From Sphingomonas taxi (GTDB taxonomy: Bacteria; Pseudomonadota; Alphaproteobacteria; Sphingomonadales; Sphingomonadaceae), in NCBI GenBank assembly GCA_003243195.1, contig QFQI01000004.1, forward strand, positions 1-64,000: 64,000 nucleotides of DNA. The letters run 5' to 3'. The position numbers and the translations under genes were made by a program. How positions within the stretch are numbered: the stretch's first letter is position 1; each line of letters begins with the position of its first letter. The notes under the pieces are model-generated. The model was not told the origin of the DNA. It saw nothing but the letters and a program-made list of their open reading frames with translations, and ran no database searches. This document shows positions 24,017 through 35,716 of the stretch, piece after piece.

Positions 24017-25618
24017 TCACGGCGCGCTGGTCGATGCCTGTCCGCCGCCCTCGGCCCGGGCGGACGGAAGCATCAGCGTGAAGACATCGGACGCGATCAC
24101 GAACCGTCCACCCAGTTCGGCCGCCAGATTGCGCACCAGCCGCAGCGCGAAGCCGACCCCCAGCAAGGGTGCGCCGTCGTGCGTGCTGGCATCCTCGTCG
24201 TCCAGCGCCAGCAGGGCCGCCTCGTCCCGGTTCGCGAACGCCGCAGGTGCTGCGATCGCCAGCGCCAGCGTGCCGGTGCCGGGCACCAGCGTCACCGCCA
24301 GCCGCTCGCCCGCGCACGCCGCCGACAGCAGCGTCGCGAACAGGCGCGATACCAGCCGTTCGACATTGTATGCGTCCAGCGACCATCCCGCATCGCTGGC
24401 GGGGGGAAGGATCAGGCCGGCGCCGCGCAACGCCGCCAATGGCGCCAGATCCTCCGCCACGCGCTGCAGCACTGGCGCCACCGGCACGATGCCGGCCCGC
24501 AACTCCAAAGCGCCGCCTTCCATCCGCGCGGCCAGATCAAGATCCTCAATCGCACCGATCAACCCGTTGACGTGGCGGCGGATGTCGCTCGCCCGCTCGC
24601 GGTGCGGCGACGCGACCGGCCCCAGCAATTCCTGCTCGATCAGTTCGGAGAAGCCGGCGATGGCGTTGGTCGGCGTGCGCAATTCGTGGACCAGTCGCCG
24701 CAAGCCCTCTCCGTTGGCCGCGCGGTTGCGGTCGGGCTGGCGGGTGGCGGTCTCCTCGGCGCGCGGACGGCGTGCCTGACCGCGCATTCCGATGAAGCTG
24801 CCCGTCGCCGGATCGAACATCGGGACGCCGGATATGCGCCAGTCGCCGGCGATCGCCGACTCGCCGGGCACGATCAGCCGCGCGCCGGAAAAGGCGGCGC
24901 GCTTGCGAAACGCGCCCGCCGCCACGCCGTCCACCGCCGGCGCGACGACACCGCCGCCCCGATGGTCGAGCGTCAGTCCGATCACGGCGCTGCGCGGGCA
25001 GGCATCGACCCAGTTGATCGCGCCACCGGCATCGGTTTCGAACCGGAAGCCGGTGAGCGGTGGTACCGCATCATCATCCGGCACCGTATGCGCGCGCTGA
25101 TGCGCCTCGATCCGCCCGACGAGATCGGCGATGCGGAAGCGCTCCACGGGCGCGGCACGCGTCGGCGCGTGTGCGGGACGATAGGTCAGCAGAAGATCGC
25201 TCGCGCCGAAACTGTCCAGCGCGCGAAGCACCGACGGGGCAAGGTCGGCGCGCTGGCGCAGCACGCCCCGGCTGTGCGGACCAAGGCGCGGCAGCAACTG
25301 CTCCCATTCGTCCGGATCGAGCCGGGCCGCGCGGAGCGCCACCGCGCCCACCTCGGGCAGGTCATCGGCGAAGAACCCCACCAGCGCCACGGGCGCATCC
25401 ACCAGCGCCAGCGAACGGGCGCAGCTGATGCGCACCGCGACCGGCACCTTGTCGCGCAATTGTTCCAGACGCCACAACAGGTCGTCGCTGGCGGATGCGC
25501 GACGACGCCCGATCAGGTCCACCAACTGGCGGAATGCCGCGCGCGCGCCGAGCGTGGTCGACGCCTCGGCAGCGAGAACGGTTTTCAGGCTGTCGTCGAA
25601 CCGCACGAAAGGCTTCAC
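24017..25618 (-). CDS. histidine-kinase-like protein with degenerate ATPase domain
   Basis: A 533-residue cytoplasmic protein with no transmembrane helix. The N-terminal 150 residues are helical repeats like DUF2336 (HEAT-like). A PAS-like segment (about 185-285) follows, then a HisKA dimerisation box with the phospho-acceptor His near residue 310 in V-H-E-L-R-T-P-T-N. The C-terminal HATPase region is unusual: where the N-box should have two Asn it reads L-F-A-T-L-L-S-A-A, and the G1 Asp segment reads A-I-A-A-P-A-A-F. Only a G2-like G-V-G-F-A-L remains. It may be a pseudokinase or phosphotransfer partner. It is a single gene next to tRNA-Ile2 with no adjacent regulator. Confidence 0.8.
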   Translation of the reverse strand: MKPFVRFDDSLKTVLAAEASTTLGARAAFRQLVDLIGRRRASASDDLLWRLEQLRDKVPVAVRISCARSLALVDAPVALVGFFADDLPEVGAVALRAARLDPDEWEQLLPRLGPHSRGVLRQRADLAPSVLRALDSFGASDLLLTYRPAHAPTRAAPVERFRIADLVGRIEAHQRAHTVPDDDAVPPLTGFRFETDAGGAINWVDACPRSAVIGLTLDHRGGGVVAPAVDGVAAGAFRKRAAFSGARLIVPGESAIAGDWRISGVPMFDPATGSFIGMRGQARRPRAEETATRQPDRNRAANGEGLRRLVHELRTPTNAIAGFSELIEQELLGPVASPHRERASDIRRHVNGLIGAIEDLDLAARMEGGALELRAGIVPVAPVLQRVAEDLAPLAALRGAGLILPPASDAGWSLDAYNVERLVSRLFATLLSAACAGERLAVTLVPGTGTLALAIAAPAAFANRDEAALLALDDEDASTHDGAPLLGVGFALRLVRNLAAELGGRFVIASDVFTLMLPSARAEGGGQASTSAP

Positions 25619-25720
25619 CTTCAGGACATGGATGTTGTGTCGGGAACATTAAGGCCGGGTCGGACGCAGGTATATCGTCCAGATCGACCGTCGATCCCGG
25701 AATGACGCAGTTCAAAACAA

Positions 25721-25748
25721 TTGCGTTTGGGCGCAACTTTCGTATAGC
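25721..25748 (+). promoter_or_regulatory. candidate lrp promoter with embedded inverted repeat
   Basis: TTGCGT (25721-25726) and TATAGC (25743-25748) are 16 bases apart. Inside, TTGCG-TTTGGG-CGCAA (25721-25736) is an inverted repeat that overlaps the -35. Lrp/AsnC proteins often repress their own genes through such dyads, so autoregulation is plausible. Confidence 0.45.
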
Positions 25749-25801
25749 CGCCACCATGAAGGCTAGCGCGAAGATACGCGATACGTCGTGAGTGAGGTTG
25801 C

Positions 25802-26263
25802 ATGACTTTGGATCGTATTGACCGTGAAATCCTCGCCTTGTTGCAGGAGGACGGTCGGATGACCAACGTCGATCTGGCCGAGCGTGTCGGGTTGACCGCG
25901 CCGCCGTGCCTGCGGCGGGTACGCGCGCTGGAGCAGGCCGGGGTGATCCGCGGCTATCATGCGGAGTGCGACGCCACCAAGCTGGGCTTTCCGATCACCG
26001 TCTTCGCGATGGTCAGCCTGCGCAGCCAGGCGGAGCAGGATCTCGCCGCTTTCGAGGCGCACGTCGCCGCGATCCCGGAGGTGCGCGAATGCCACATGCT
26101 GAACGGTGAGATCGACTTCATCCTGAAGATCGTCGCGCAGGATCTGGAGAGCTTCCAGCGCATCCTGACCACCAAGCTGACCTCGGCGCCCAACGTCACC
26201 AGCGTCAAGTCGTCGCTGACGATCCGCACGTTCAAGGCGCAGGCGGGGGTTCCGATCGGCTGA
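25802..26263 (+). CDS. Lrp/AsnC family transcriptional regulator
   Basis: A 153-residue regulator. Residues about 1-60 form the AsnC helix-turn-helix (L-D-R-I-D-R-E-I-L-A-L-L-Q-E-D-G-R, then V-G-L-T-A-P-P-C-L-R-R-V), and residues about 65-145 the RAM effector domain that binds amino acids and oligomerises. It has the length and N-terminus of the global Lrp group in alphaproteobacteria rather than of narrow BkdR-like regulators, but the target set cannot be read here. It is monocistronic, with its own promoter and a bidirectional terminator downstream. Confidence 0.93.
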   Translation: MTLDRIDREILALLQEDGRMTNVDLAERVGLTAPPCLRRVRALEQAGVIRGYHAECDATKLGFPITVFAMVSLRSQAEQDLAAFEAHVAAIPEVRECHMLNGEIDFILKIVAQDLESFQRILTTKLTSAPNVTSVKSSLTIRTFKAQAGVPIG

Positions 26264-26357
26264 AGCACGGCCGCTTGCCGCCGTGACATGCCCGGCCGGC
26301 CCGGTCAGCACGCGGGCGGCGGAGAGTCGAGGCACCGCCCGGTAGCGCCGGCAAGCA

Positions 26358-26390
26358 AAGAAGGGCGACCCGCGACGGGCCGCCCTTCTT
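26358..26390. terminator. bidirectional terminator
   Basis: AAGAAGGGCG (26358-26367) pairs perfectly with CGCCCTTCTT (26381-26390), with CCCG/CGGG inside. The A-rich left flank and T-rich right flank make it work in both directions, serving the convergent lrp and the secreted repeat-like protein gene. It is the clearest intrinsic terminator in the window. Confidence 0.85.
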
Positions 26391-26412
26391 CAAATCAGCG
26401 ACGGTTATCGAA

Positions 26413-27684
26413 TCACGCCACCGGCGGATGGTCGAGGAAGTCGATCCACCAGCCGGCGATCTCGGCGCGCGGTCCACCGCTGACCGCCTGGAATGCGGTC
26501 TTGGCGGCGGCCTTGTCGCCCGAGTTCGTCAGCGCGATGCCGAGACGGGTGTTGACGGTGTTGGCGTCGACGCCGCCCTTCTGCAATGCAGTGCGATACA
26601 GCGCGATCGCCTTGGCATATTCGCCGGTGCCCAGATAGGCATCGGCCGTGCTGGCGGCGAGCTTGCCATCGGCGGCCTTTTGCGCGCGCGCTTCCACCGC
26701 GGCCATCGACCCTTCGTTCGAGATCGACTTGTTGGCGGCGGCCAGCAGACTGGTGGTATCCGCGCTGCTCGCTGGGATCTTGCCCGCCGCCTTGCCCTCG
26801 GTCAACACCGCCTTCGATTCCCACGGCAGTCCCTGGTCGAAGGTCCACTGCGCGTAGATTTCATAATCATATTGATCGGCCAGCGCCTTGCCCGCGCGCA
26901 GCAAGCGGTACAGGTCGACCTTCTGCCCCTTGTCCAGCGGCACCATGGCCTGCGGCTGGATGCCCCAGAACACGATCATGTCGCGCCAGTTCTTGGGCGT
27001 CGGATAAGCCGTCAGATAACGGCGCATCCACGCGCGCGTCTCCGCCGGCTGCTTGGCCTGGTGGGTCTTGGAAATGGCGTAGCGGAAGATATCCTCCGAC
27101 GGCTTCGTGCCCGCCGCCATCTGCTCGTCCACCATCTTGGCCAGCGCCGCCGAACCGCCGGCGATGTCGCCCGAATCCATCTTCAGCTTCACGAGCTGCA
27201 AGGGCAGATTGGGGTCGTTATAGCCAAGCTGCTGCGCCTGCTCGAAGAAGCGGGTCGCGCCCGCCGGATCCTTCGCGCCCGCCGCGATCACGCCGCGCTG
27301 ATAGGTATAGCGCGCCTTGTCGGCCTGCGGCGTGCGGGGGTTGGCGATCAGCGCGTCGAGCGGCGCGGTCAGCGCCGCGTTGTTCGGGCCTTCAGGACGG
27401 ATCACCTCCAGGTTGAGGCGCAGCGCGGCGGCGATATACTTCTCGTCATCGGTCTTCGCCGCGGCCTCGACCGCCGCGACCAGCGGGGTCGCGGTCGCCA
27501 CGTCCTTGGCCGCCAGCGCGGTCTGCGCCTGTGCGGCCGGGCCACGCACCTCGTTGCTCAGCTTGAGCTGTGCGCCCTGCTGCTCGTCCTTCTTCTGCTT
27601 CTGCGCAACTGCAGGCTGCGCAAGCGCGATCGTCGCGCCTCCCGCCAGAAGCACAGCCATCACGGCGTTCGAAAGGGTCTTCAT
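26413..27684 (-). CDS. secreted tetratricopeptide-like protein, unknown function
   Basis: A 423-residue protein with a signal peptide at about 1-28 (ending P-A-V-A-Q). The mature part is almost all helix, with Ala-rich repeating segments of roughly 34 residues that look like tetratricopeptide/Sel1-type repeats (A-x-x-F-E-Q-A-Q-Q-L-G-Y-N-D-P, then A-Y-L-G-T-G-E-Y-A-K-A-I-A-L-Y). It is probably a periplasmic scaffold or binding protein. The start at 27684 has GGAGAGA upstream and gives a good signal peptide; the longer frame does not. It is convergent with lrp and divergent from yaaA. No homologue with a known job comes to mind. Confidence 0.75.
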   Translation of the reverse strand: MKTLSNAVMAVLLAGGATIALAQPAVAQKQKKDEQQGAQLKLSNEVRGPAAQAQTALAAKDVATATPLVAAVEAAAKTDDEKYIAAALRLNLEVIRPEGPNNAALTAPLDALIANPRTPQADKARYTYQRGVIAAGAKDPAGATRFFEQAQQLGYNDPNLPLQLVKLKMDSGDIAGGSAALAKMVDEQMAAGTKPSEDIFRYAISKTHQAKQPAETRAWMRRYLTAYPTPKNWRDMIVFWGIQPQAMVPLDKGQKVDLYRLLRAGKALADQYDYEIYAQWTFDQGLPWESKAVLTEGKAAGKIPASSADTTSLLAAANKSISNEGSMAAVEARAQKAADGKLAASTADAYLGTGEYAKAIALYRTALQKGGVDANTVNTRLGIALTNSGDKAAAKTAFQAVSGGPRAEIAGWWIDFLDHPPVA

Positions 27685-27833
27685 CGACACGTCTCTCCAG
27701 ATTTCGCGGGCGTAACGCTCGGGGGTCGCTGTAGTGCCCGGCGCGCGGCTGTTCAAGGAACCTGCGGTTGCATTGCGTTGCTACCGCTGAACCGCGATTG
27801 AACGCGTCGGCGCTCGCCGGTACGGACGCGCGC

Positions 27834-28580
27834 ATGATCGCCGTTCTTTCCCCGGCCAAGACGCTGGACCTCGACACCACCCCGCCCTTCCCCGCCACGC
27901 CGGCGCGCTTCGCCGACGAGGCCGCCACGCTGGCGAAGGCCGCGTCGCATCTGACGCACAAACGTCTGGGCGAGTTGATGAAGATCTCGCCCGCGCTGGC
28001 CAAGCTCAATGCCGACCGCTTCCGCGACTTCCCGCACGCCGAGGAGCGTCCCGCGCTCTATACCTTCGCGGGCGACGTCTATCACGGGCTGGACGCGGCG
28101 ACGCTGGAGGAGCCGGCGGTGCGGTTCGCGCAGGATCACCTGAGGCTGCTGTCGGGATTGTACGGCCTCCTCCGCCCGCTTGACGGGATGCGGCCCTACC
28201 GGCTGGAGATGGGCACGCGCTGGGCACCGCGAAAGACGAAACTGACCGACTGGTGGGGCACCCGCATCGCCGATGCACTGACGCAAGATGTCGCCGCCGA
28301 GGGGTCGGGCGTGGTCCTGAACCTCGCCAGCCAGGAATATTGGGAAGCGGTCGCCGGCAGGTTGCCCGATGGCATCCGCGTGATCGCGGTCGATTTCCGC
28401 GAGGCGGACGGGCGCTTCGTCAGCTTCCACGCCAAGAAGGCGCGCGGGATGATGGCGCGCTTCCTGGTCGAGCATCATGTCACCGACATCGACGGCATGA
28501 AGGCGTTCGACACCGCCGGCTATCGCTTCGATGCCCACGCCAGCGACGCGGCGCGCTGGACCTTCTCGCGCGCCGCGTGA
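27834..28580 (+). CDS. yaaA: peroxide stress protein YaaA
   Basis: A 248-residue DUF328 protein that lowers free iron and protects DNA during hydrogen-peroxide stress in E. coli. The family start M-I-A-V-L-S-P-A-K-T-L-D and the Y-x-G-L-L-R-P-L-D-G-M-R-P-Y-R-L-E-M-G-T motif are exact. The next gene, an SDR enzyme, starts on the last base of its stop codon (TGATG). The frame is open 22 residues upstream, but the ATG at 27834 matches the family. Confidence 0.93.
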   Translation: MIAVLSPAKTLDLDTTPPFPATPARFADEAATLAKAASHLTHKRLGELMKISPALAKLNADRFRDFPHAEERPALYTFAGDVYHGLDAATLEEPAVRFAQDHLRLLSGLYGLLRPLDGMRPYRLEMGTRWAPRKTKLTDWWGTRIADALTQDVAAEGSGVVLNLASQEYWEAVAGRLPDGIRVIAVDFREADGRFVSFHAKKARGMMARFLVEHHVTDIDGMKAFDTAGYRFDAHASDAARWTFSRAA

Positions 28581-29236
28581 TGCGCGCGGTCATCATCGGC
28601 GCGACCGGCGGCATCGGCGCGGCGCTGGCGGACGCGCTGGAGGAGGAGGACGCCGATGTGGTGCGGCTTGGTCGCGCCGATCTGGAGCTGACCGACGAAG
28701 CCAGCATCGCCGCGTCCGCCGCGCGCGTGGCGCGCGCCGATCTCGTGATCGTCGCCACCGGAATCCTGCGCGAAGGCGGGCAAGGCCCGGAGAAGGCGAT
28801 CGGCGAACTGGATGCCGCATGGCTGGCGCGGCAATATGCGGTGAACGCGATCGGCCCCGCGCTGGTCGCCAAACATTTCCTGCCGATCCTGCCGCGCACG
28901 GGCCGGTCGGTGTTCGCGGTGCTGTCCGCGCGCGTCGGCAGCATCGCCGACAATCGGCTGGGCGGCTGGTACGGCTATCGCGCCAGCAAGGCCGCGCTGA
29001 ACCAGTTGATCCGCACGCTGGCGGTGGAGGACAAGCGACGCAACGATCGCGGCATCGTCGTCGCGCTGCATCCCGGCACCGTCGACACGCGCCTGTCGAA
29101 ACCGTTCCAGCAGCGCGGTCGCGACCTGTTCCAGCCGGGGCGCGCCGCGGTGCAGTTGCTGGACGTGCTCGACGGGTTGAAGCCCGCCGACAGCGGCCGG
29201 CTGTTCGCATGGGACGGCGTGGAGATCGCCCCCTGA
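28580..29236 (+). CDS. short-chain dehydrogenase/reductase
   Basis: A 218-residue Rossmann-fold SDR. The cofactor loop G-A-T-G-G-I-G-A is at residues 7-14, the catalytic Ser is S116, and Y133-x3-K137 (Y-R-A-S-K) is the active site. The N-terminal loop and the R at 31 suggest NADP preference. It is shorter than classical SDRs (about 250) and of the CsgA/YciK-like group. Substrate unknown. It is translationally coupled to yaaA by a one-base overlap and lies 79 bases before gyrA. Confidence 0.9.
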   Translation: MRAVIIGATGGIGAALADALEEEDADVVRLGRADLELTDEASIAASAARVARADLVIVATGILREGGQGPEKAIGELDAAWLARQYAVNAIGPALVAKHFLPILPRTGRSVFAVLSARVGSIADNRLGGWYGYRASKAALNQLIRTLAVEDKRRNDRGIVVALHPGTVDTRLSKPFQQRGRDLFQPGRAAVQLLDVLDGLKPADSGRLFAWDGVEIAP

Positions 29237-29315
29237 CGTCCGCCATGCGTGACTTTGCGGCGCACGCGTCCTAGACACGCGCTTTACACGATTCCGCATA
29301 ACAGAAAGACCTACG

Positions 29316-32098
<2,783 letters not shown>

Positions 32099-32102
<4 letters not shown>

Positions 32103-32452
32103 GCGAGCAGCCGCTGGTCGCATACAAGGTGTTGACCGCCGCACAGATGGCGGCACTGGAACAGGAAGGGCGCTTCGCGGGCGCGCCGGTCGACGTGGCG
32201 GATGGCTATATCCACCTGTCGACCGCCGCGCAGTTGACCGAGACGGTCGACCGGCACTTTGCGGACCAGTCGGACCTGCATGTCGCGGCGGTGGATCTCG
32301 CGGCGCATGGCGACAAGGTGAAGTGGGAAGAGTCGCGCGGCGGGCAGCTCTTTCCGCACCTGTATGGCGAGCTGCTGCTGGAGACGGTTGTCGCCTACGG
32401 ACCGCTGACCCGGCTGGACGATGGCACCGTGCGGCTGCCGATCGCCGGGTAG
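32099..32452 (+). CDS. DUF952 domain protein
   Basis: A 117-residue soluble protein of the DUF952 family. Hallmarks are the A-Y-K-V-L-T start, the D-V-A-D-G-Y-I-H-L-S-T motif and the F-P-H-L-Y-G motif. The family is related in fold to ADP-ribosyltransferase-like barrels and is without an established role. The start forms an ATGA overlap with the gyrA stop, so it is made with gyrase A. That may be simple genome compaction rather than a functional link. Confidence 0.9.
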
Positions 32453-32480
32453 CACCCCGGAGCGGCGTCTGCGCCGCTGC

Positions 32481-32912
32481 CTAGGCGAACAGGTCCACCA
32501 CCTCGCGGCCCTCGCCCATAGCCCGCAGCAGCAACGTGCGATGGCAGTGGCACGGGTCGCGCTCATAGCACAGCAACGCGCTGGGCCGTTCGTCCGCCAG
32601 CGCGAGCATCTGCGCCGCCTGCGCCTGCGCCTCGGGCAAGCCGAGTTGCACGTCATAGACCGCGGTCAGCGTCGCCACATCACCCTTCTTCGCCGCATCG
32701 CGACCGCGCTTCGGCGTGCCGAGCGCCTTCAGATGCGCATAGTCGATCCCGGCTTCCTTCAACGACGCCGCCAGCGAGGATTTGGAGAAGCCGGGCCGGC
32801 GCGACAGCGGCAGCGCACGCACGTCGATCACCCGCCGCACCCCCGCCGCCTGCAGGGCATGGATGAAGCCCTCCGTCGTCGCGCCTTCATAGCCAATCGT
32901 GTAGATGGTCAT
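32481..32912 (-). CDS. DUF488 family protein
   Basis: A 143-residue cytoplasmic protein of the DUF488 family. It begins M-T-I-Y-T-I-G-Y-E and carries R-x-x-D-V-R-A-L-P-L-S-R-R-P-G-F and the C-x-E-R-D-P-x-x-C-H-R motif near the C-terminus, the latter with Cys and His residues that may bind metal. The function is unknown. The start at 32912 is chosen because the family begins there; the longer GTG frame adds ten unconserved residues. It is convergent with DUF952 and divergent from trmFO with 59 bases between. Confidence 0.88.
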   Translation of the reverse strand: MTIYTIGYEGATTEGFIHALQAAGVRRVIDVRALPLSRRPGFSKSSLAASLKEAGIDYAHLKALGTPKRGRDAAKKGDVATLTAVYDVQLGLPEAQAQAAQMLALADERPSALLCYERDPCHCHRTLLLRAMGEGREVVDLFA

Positions 32913-32971
32913 GACGACGAGGTGGCCATCCGCCCCTGACAAGACAAGCCGGAGCCGCTATCCGCCGCGCG

Positions 32972-34282
32972 ATGACGCATGACATTCATATCGTGGGCGG
33001 CGGCCTCGCGGGGTCCGAAGCCGCATGGCAACTCGCCGAGGCGGGCTTCCGCGTTCGCCTGTCCGAGATGCGCGGATCGGGAGACACCACGCCCGCACAC
33101 CACACCGCCGACCTGGCCGAACTGGTCTGCTCCAACAGCTTCCGCAGCGACGATGCCGACAGCAATGCGGTGGGGTTGCTCCATCAGGAGATGCGTGCGC
33201 TCGGCTCGCTGATCCTGCGCGAGGGCGACCGGCACCGGGTGCCCGCCGGGTCGGCGCTGGCGGTGGACCGTGACGGCTTTTCCGCCGCCGTGACCGCCGC
33301 GGTGGCCGCTCATCCCAACATCACGATCGTGCGCGAGCGGATCGACGCGCTGCCGGACACGCCCGTGATCGTCGCCACCGGCCCGCTGACGGCCCCGGAC
33401 CTGTCCGCCAGCATCGCGGCCGAGACCGGCCGCGATTCGCTGGCCTTCTTCGATGCCATCGCGCCGATCGTGCATCGCGATTCGATCGCCATGGACGTGG
33501 CGTGGTTCCAGAGCCGCTGGAACAAGGGCGACGGATCGGACTACATCAACTGCCCGCTCGACAAGGAGCAGTATCACGCCTTCGTCGCCGGGCTGATCGC
33601 GGGCGAGAAGACCGAATATCGCGAGTGGGAGAACGTGCCCTATTTCGAGGGCTGCATGCCGATCGAGGTGATGGCGGAGCGCGGGCCGGAAACGCTGCGC
33701 TTCGGTCCGATGAAGGGAGTCGGGCTCGACGACCCGCGCACCGGGCGATGGCCCTATGCGGTGGTTCAGTTGCGGCAGGACAACGCCCATGGCACGCTGT
33801 GGAACATCGTCGGTTTCCAGACGAAGCTGAAGCATGCCGAACAGGTGCGGCTGTTTCGCACCATTCCCGGGCTGGAGAAGGCCGAATTCGCGCGGCTGGG
33901 CGGGTTGCACCGCAACACCTTCCTGCGTTCGCCGGAGCTGCTCGACGACACGTTGCGGCTGCGTTCGCGCTCCAACGTGCGGTTCGCCGGACAGATCACC
34001 GGCTGCGAGGGCTATGTCGAAAGCGCCGCGATCGGGCTGCTGGCGGGACGCTTCGCCGCCGCCGAACTGGGCGGGCGGCCCATGCCGCCGCCGCCGATGG
34101 AGACGGCGCTGGGGGCGTTGCTGTCGCACATCACCGGTGGGGCGGAGGCGGAAACCTACCAGCCGATGAACGTCAACTTCGGCCTGTTCCCACCCATTCC
34201 CGGCCGGACCAAAAAGGCCGACCGCAAGCGCATGTACACCGATCGCGCGCGCGCCGCGCTGGCGGCGTGGATGGCCGCGTGA
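32972..34282 (+). CDS. trmFO: methylenetetrahydrofolate--tRNA-(uracil-5-)-methyltransferase TrmFO
   Basis: A 436-residue FAD enzyme that makes m5U54 (ribothymidine) in the tRNA T-loop using methylenetetrahydrofolate, in place of the SAM-dependent TrmA. The FAD-binding G-G-G-L-A-G-S-E-A lies at residues 9-17, and the M-R-G-S-G-D-T-T-P-A-H and L-V-C-S-N-S-F-R segments are family-specific. It ends three bases from the convergent Lrp gene, with no room for a terminator between them. Confidence 0.95.
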   Translation: MTHDIHIVGGGLAGSEAAWQLAEAGFRVRLSEMRGSGDTTPAHHTADLAELVCSNSFRSDDADSNAVGLLHQEMRALGSLILREGDRHRVPAGSALAVDRDGFSAAVTAAVAAHPNITIVRERIDALPDTPVIVATGPLTAPDLSASIAAETGRDSLAFFDAIAPIVHRDSIAMDVAWFQSRWNKGDGSDYINCPLDKEQYHAFVAGLIAGEKTEYREWENVPYFEGCMPIEVMAERGPETLRFGPMKGVGLDDPRTGRWPYAVVQLRQDNAHGTLWNIVGFQTKLKHAEQVRLFRTIPGLEKAEFARLGGLHRNTFLRSPELLDDTLRLRSRSNVRFAGQITGCEGYVESAAIGLLAGRFAAAELGGRPMPPPPMETALGALLSHITGGAEAETYQPMNVNFGLFPPIPGRTKKADRKRMYTDRARAALAAWMAA

Positions 34283-34285
34283 CGC

Positions 34286-34756
34286 TCACACCGGGATCGC
34301 CGTCGTATATTTCGTCATCGACAAAGCGAAATGTGACGACGCGCCGGCGACGGACGGGTGGCCGAGCAACGTCTGCATCAGGAAGTGGTTGTAGTCGCTC
34401 ACGTCGGTGACGACGATCCGCAGCAGGTAATCCCATTCGCCCGACATCGAGAAGCTTTCGACGATCTCCGGGCGTCCGTCGACGAAACGTTCAAAATCCT
34501 GCCGCGCCTCCATGGCGTGGCTGCGCATCCGGACGTTGCACAGCACGTTGACGCCCCGCCCTACCGCCGCCGGATCGACCAGCCGCACGGTGCGCGTCAG
34601 CACCCCCGCCGACTCCAGCGCCTTCACCCGCCGCCAGCATGACGCGGAGGATGCGCCGACCGACTGCGCGAGATCGGCGTTGCTGAGTGTCGCATCCGTC
34701 TGAAGCGCGGAAACGATCCGGCGGTCAATCGCGTCGAGTCGATCGGTCTGTTTCAT
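34286..34756 (-). CDS. Lrp/AsnC family regulator, probably of phhA-hppD-hmgA
   Basis: A 156-residue Lrp/AsnC protein: helix-turn-helix about residues 1-62 (L-D-A-I-D-R-R-I-V-S-A-L-Q, then A-S-S-A-S-C-W-R-R-V-K-A-L) and a RAM effector domain with the G-E-W-D-Y-L-L-R motif. Divergent transcription from the phenylalanine/tyrosine catabolic genes, with 95 bases between the starts, makes it the likely local regulator, with an aromatic amino acid as effector (inference). A -10 like TAATAT sits close to its ATG. Confidence 0.9.
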   Translation of the reverse strand: MKQTDRLDAIDRRIVSALQTDATLSNADLAQSVGASSASCWRRVKALESAGVLTRTVRLVDPAAVGRGVNVLCNVRMRSHAMEARQDFERFVDGRPEIVESFSMSGEWDYLLRIVVTDVSDYNHFLMQTLLGHPSVAGASSHFALSMTKYTTAIPV

Positions 34757-34783
34757 CCTGGTGGGATATTACGGATCGGCTTC

Positions 34784-34816
34784 ATCAGAAACCATCCCGG
34801 AACGACCCAATCTGAT
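34784..34816. promoter_or_regulatory. inverted repeat between lrp-type gene and phhA
   Basis: ATCAGA (34784-34789) and TCTGAT (34811-34816) are perfect complements with centres about 27 bases apart in the shared divergent promoter region. Lrp-family octamers wrap DNA over such spaced half-sites. It is a candidate operator for the flanking regulator. Confidence 0.4.
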
Positions 34817-34851
34817 AAGCATTGATCGTCGTCATCTGCGATCGTTCGCTC

Positions 34852-35712
34852 ATGGCAGATGCGACACCGGAACGCCCGGCGGGGGCGGCAGCGGACTGGA
34901 CGATCCCGCAAGACTGGGACGCATACACGCCCGAGGAGCATGCGACCTGGGACACGCTGTTCGCGCGGCAGATCGCGATGCTGCCCGGCCGGGTGACGCC
35001 CGAGTTCATGCAAGGGCTGGATGTGCTGCGCCTCTCCCGGCCCGGCATCCCCGATTTCGGCGAATTGTCCGACCGGCTGATGGCGGCGACCGGGTGGCAG
35101 GTCGTGGCGGTGCCCGGGCTGGTGCCCGACGCGGTGTTCTTCGATCACCTCGCCAACCGCCGCTTCGTATCCGGCAACTTCATCCGCCGTCCCGATCAGC
35201 TCGATTACCTTCAGGAACCCGACGTTTTCCACGACGTGTTCGGTCACGTGCCGCTGCTCGCCAATCCGGTGTTCGCGGACTATATGCAGGCCTATGGCCG
35301 CGGCGGACAGCGCGCGGCGGCGATGGGCGCGATCGAGCGGCTGTCGCGGCTCTACTGGTATACGGTGGAGTTCGGGCTGGTGCGCTCCGGCAGCGCGCTG
35401 AAGCTGTACGGGGCGGGCATCGTGTCGTCGCGCGCCGAATCGGTCTTCGCGCTCGACGATCCCTCGCCGAACCGGATCGGCTTCGACCTGCGGCGCGTGA
35501 TGCGCACCCGCTACCGGATCGACGATTTCCAGCAGAGCTATTTCGTGATCGACAGTTTCGAGGAACTGCTCGACCAGACGCTCAACACCGATTTCGCGCC
35601 GCTCTACGCCGAGCTGGCCGACCTGCCCGACATCGCGCCCGACGCGATCCTGCCCGACGACCGCGTCGAGACGCGCGGGACGCAGGCGCATTCCCTTCAC
35701 GCGAAAGGCTGA
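34852..35712 (+). CDS. phhA: phenylalanine 4-monooxygenase
   Basis: A 286-residue iron and pterin enzyme that turns phenylalanine into tyrosine. The iron facial triad is H127 and H132 in F-H-D-V-F-G-H and E173 in Y-T-V-E-F-G-L. The bacterial catalytic domain is present without the regulatory ACT domain of animal enzymes. The ATG at 34852 is preferred to an upstream TTG, which would add ten unconserved residues. hppD follows four bases later. No phhB (pterin dehydratase) lies next to it. Confidence 0.94.
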   Translation: MADATPERPAGAAADWTIPQDWDAYTPEEHATWDTLFARQIAMLPGRVTPEFMQGLDVLRLSRPGIPDFGELSDRLMAATGWQVVAVPGLVPDAVFFDHLANRRFVSGNFIRRPDQLDYLQEPDVFHDVFGHVPLLANPVFADYMQAYGRGGQRAAAMGAIERLSRLYWYTVEFGLVRSGSALKLYGAGIVSSRAESVFALDDPSPNRIGFDLRRVMRTRYRIDDFQQSYFVIDSFEELLDQTLNTDFAPLYAELADLPDIAPDAILPDDRVETRGTQAHSLHAKG

Positions 35713-35716
35713 GCGA

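Noticed and set aside
27757..27780. GGAAC followed by CGTT upstream of yaaA as an EcfG promoter
   Set aside because: The spacing is 14 bases, shorter than the 16-17 that EcfG promoters require.
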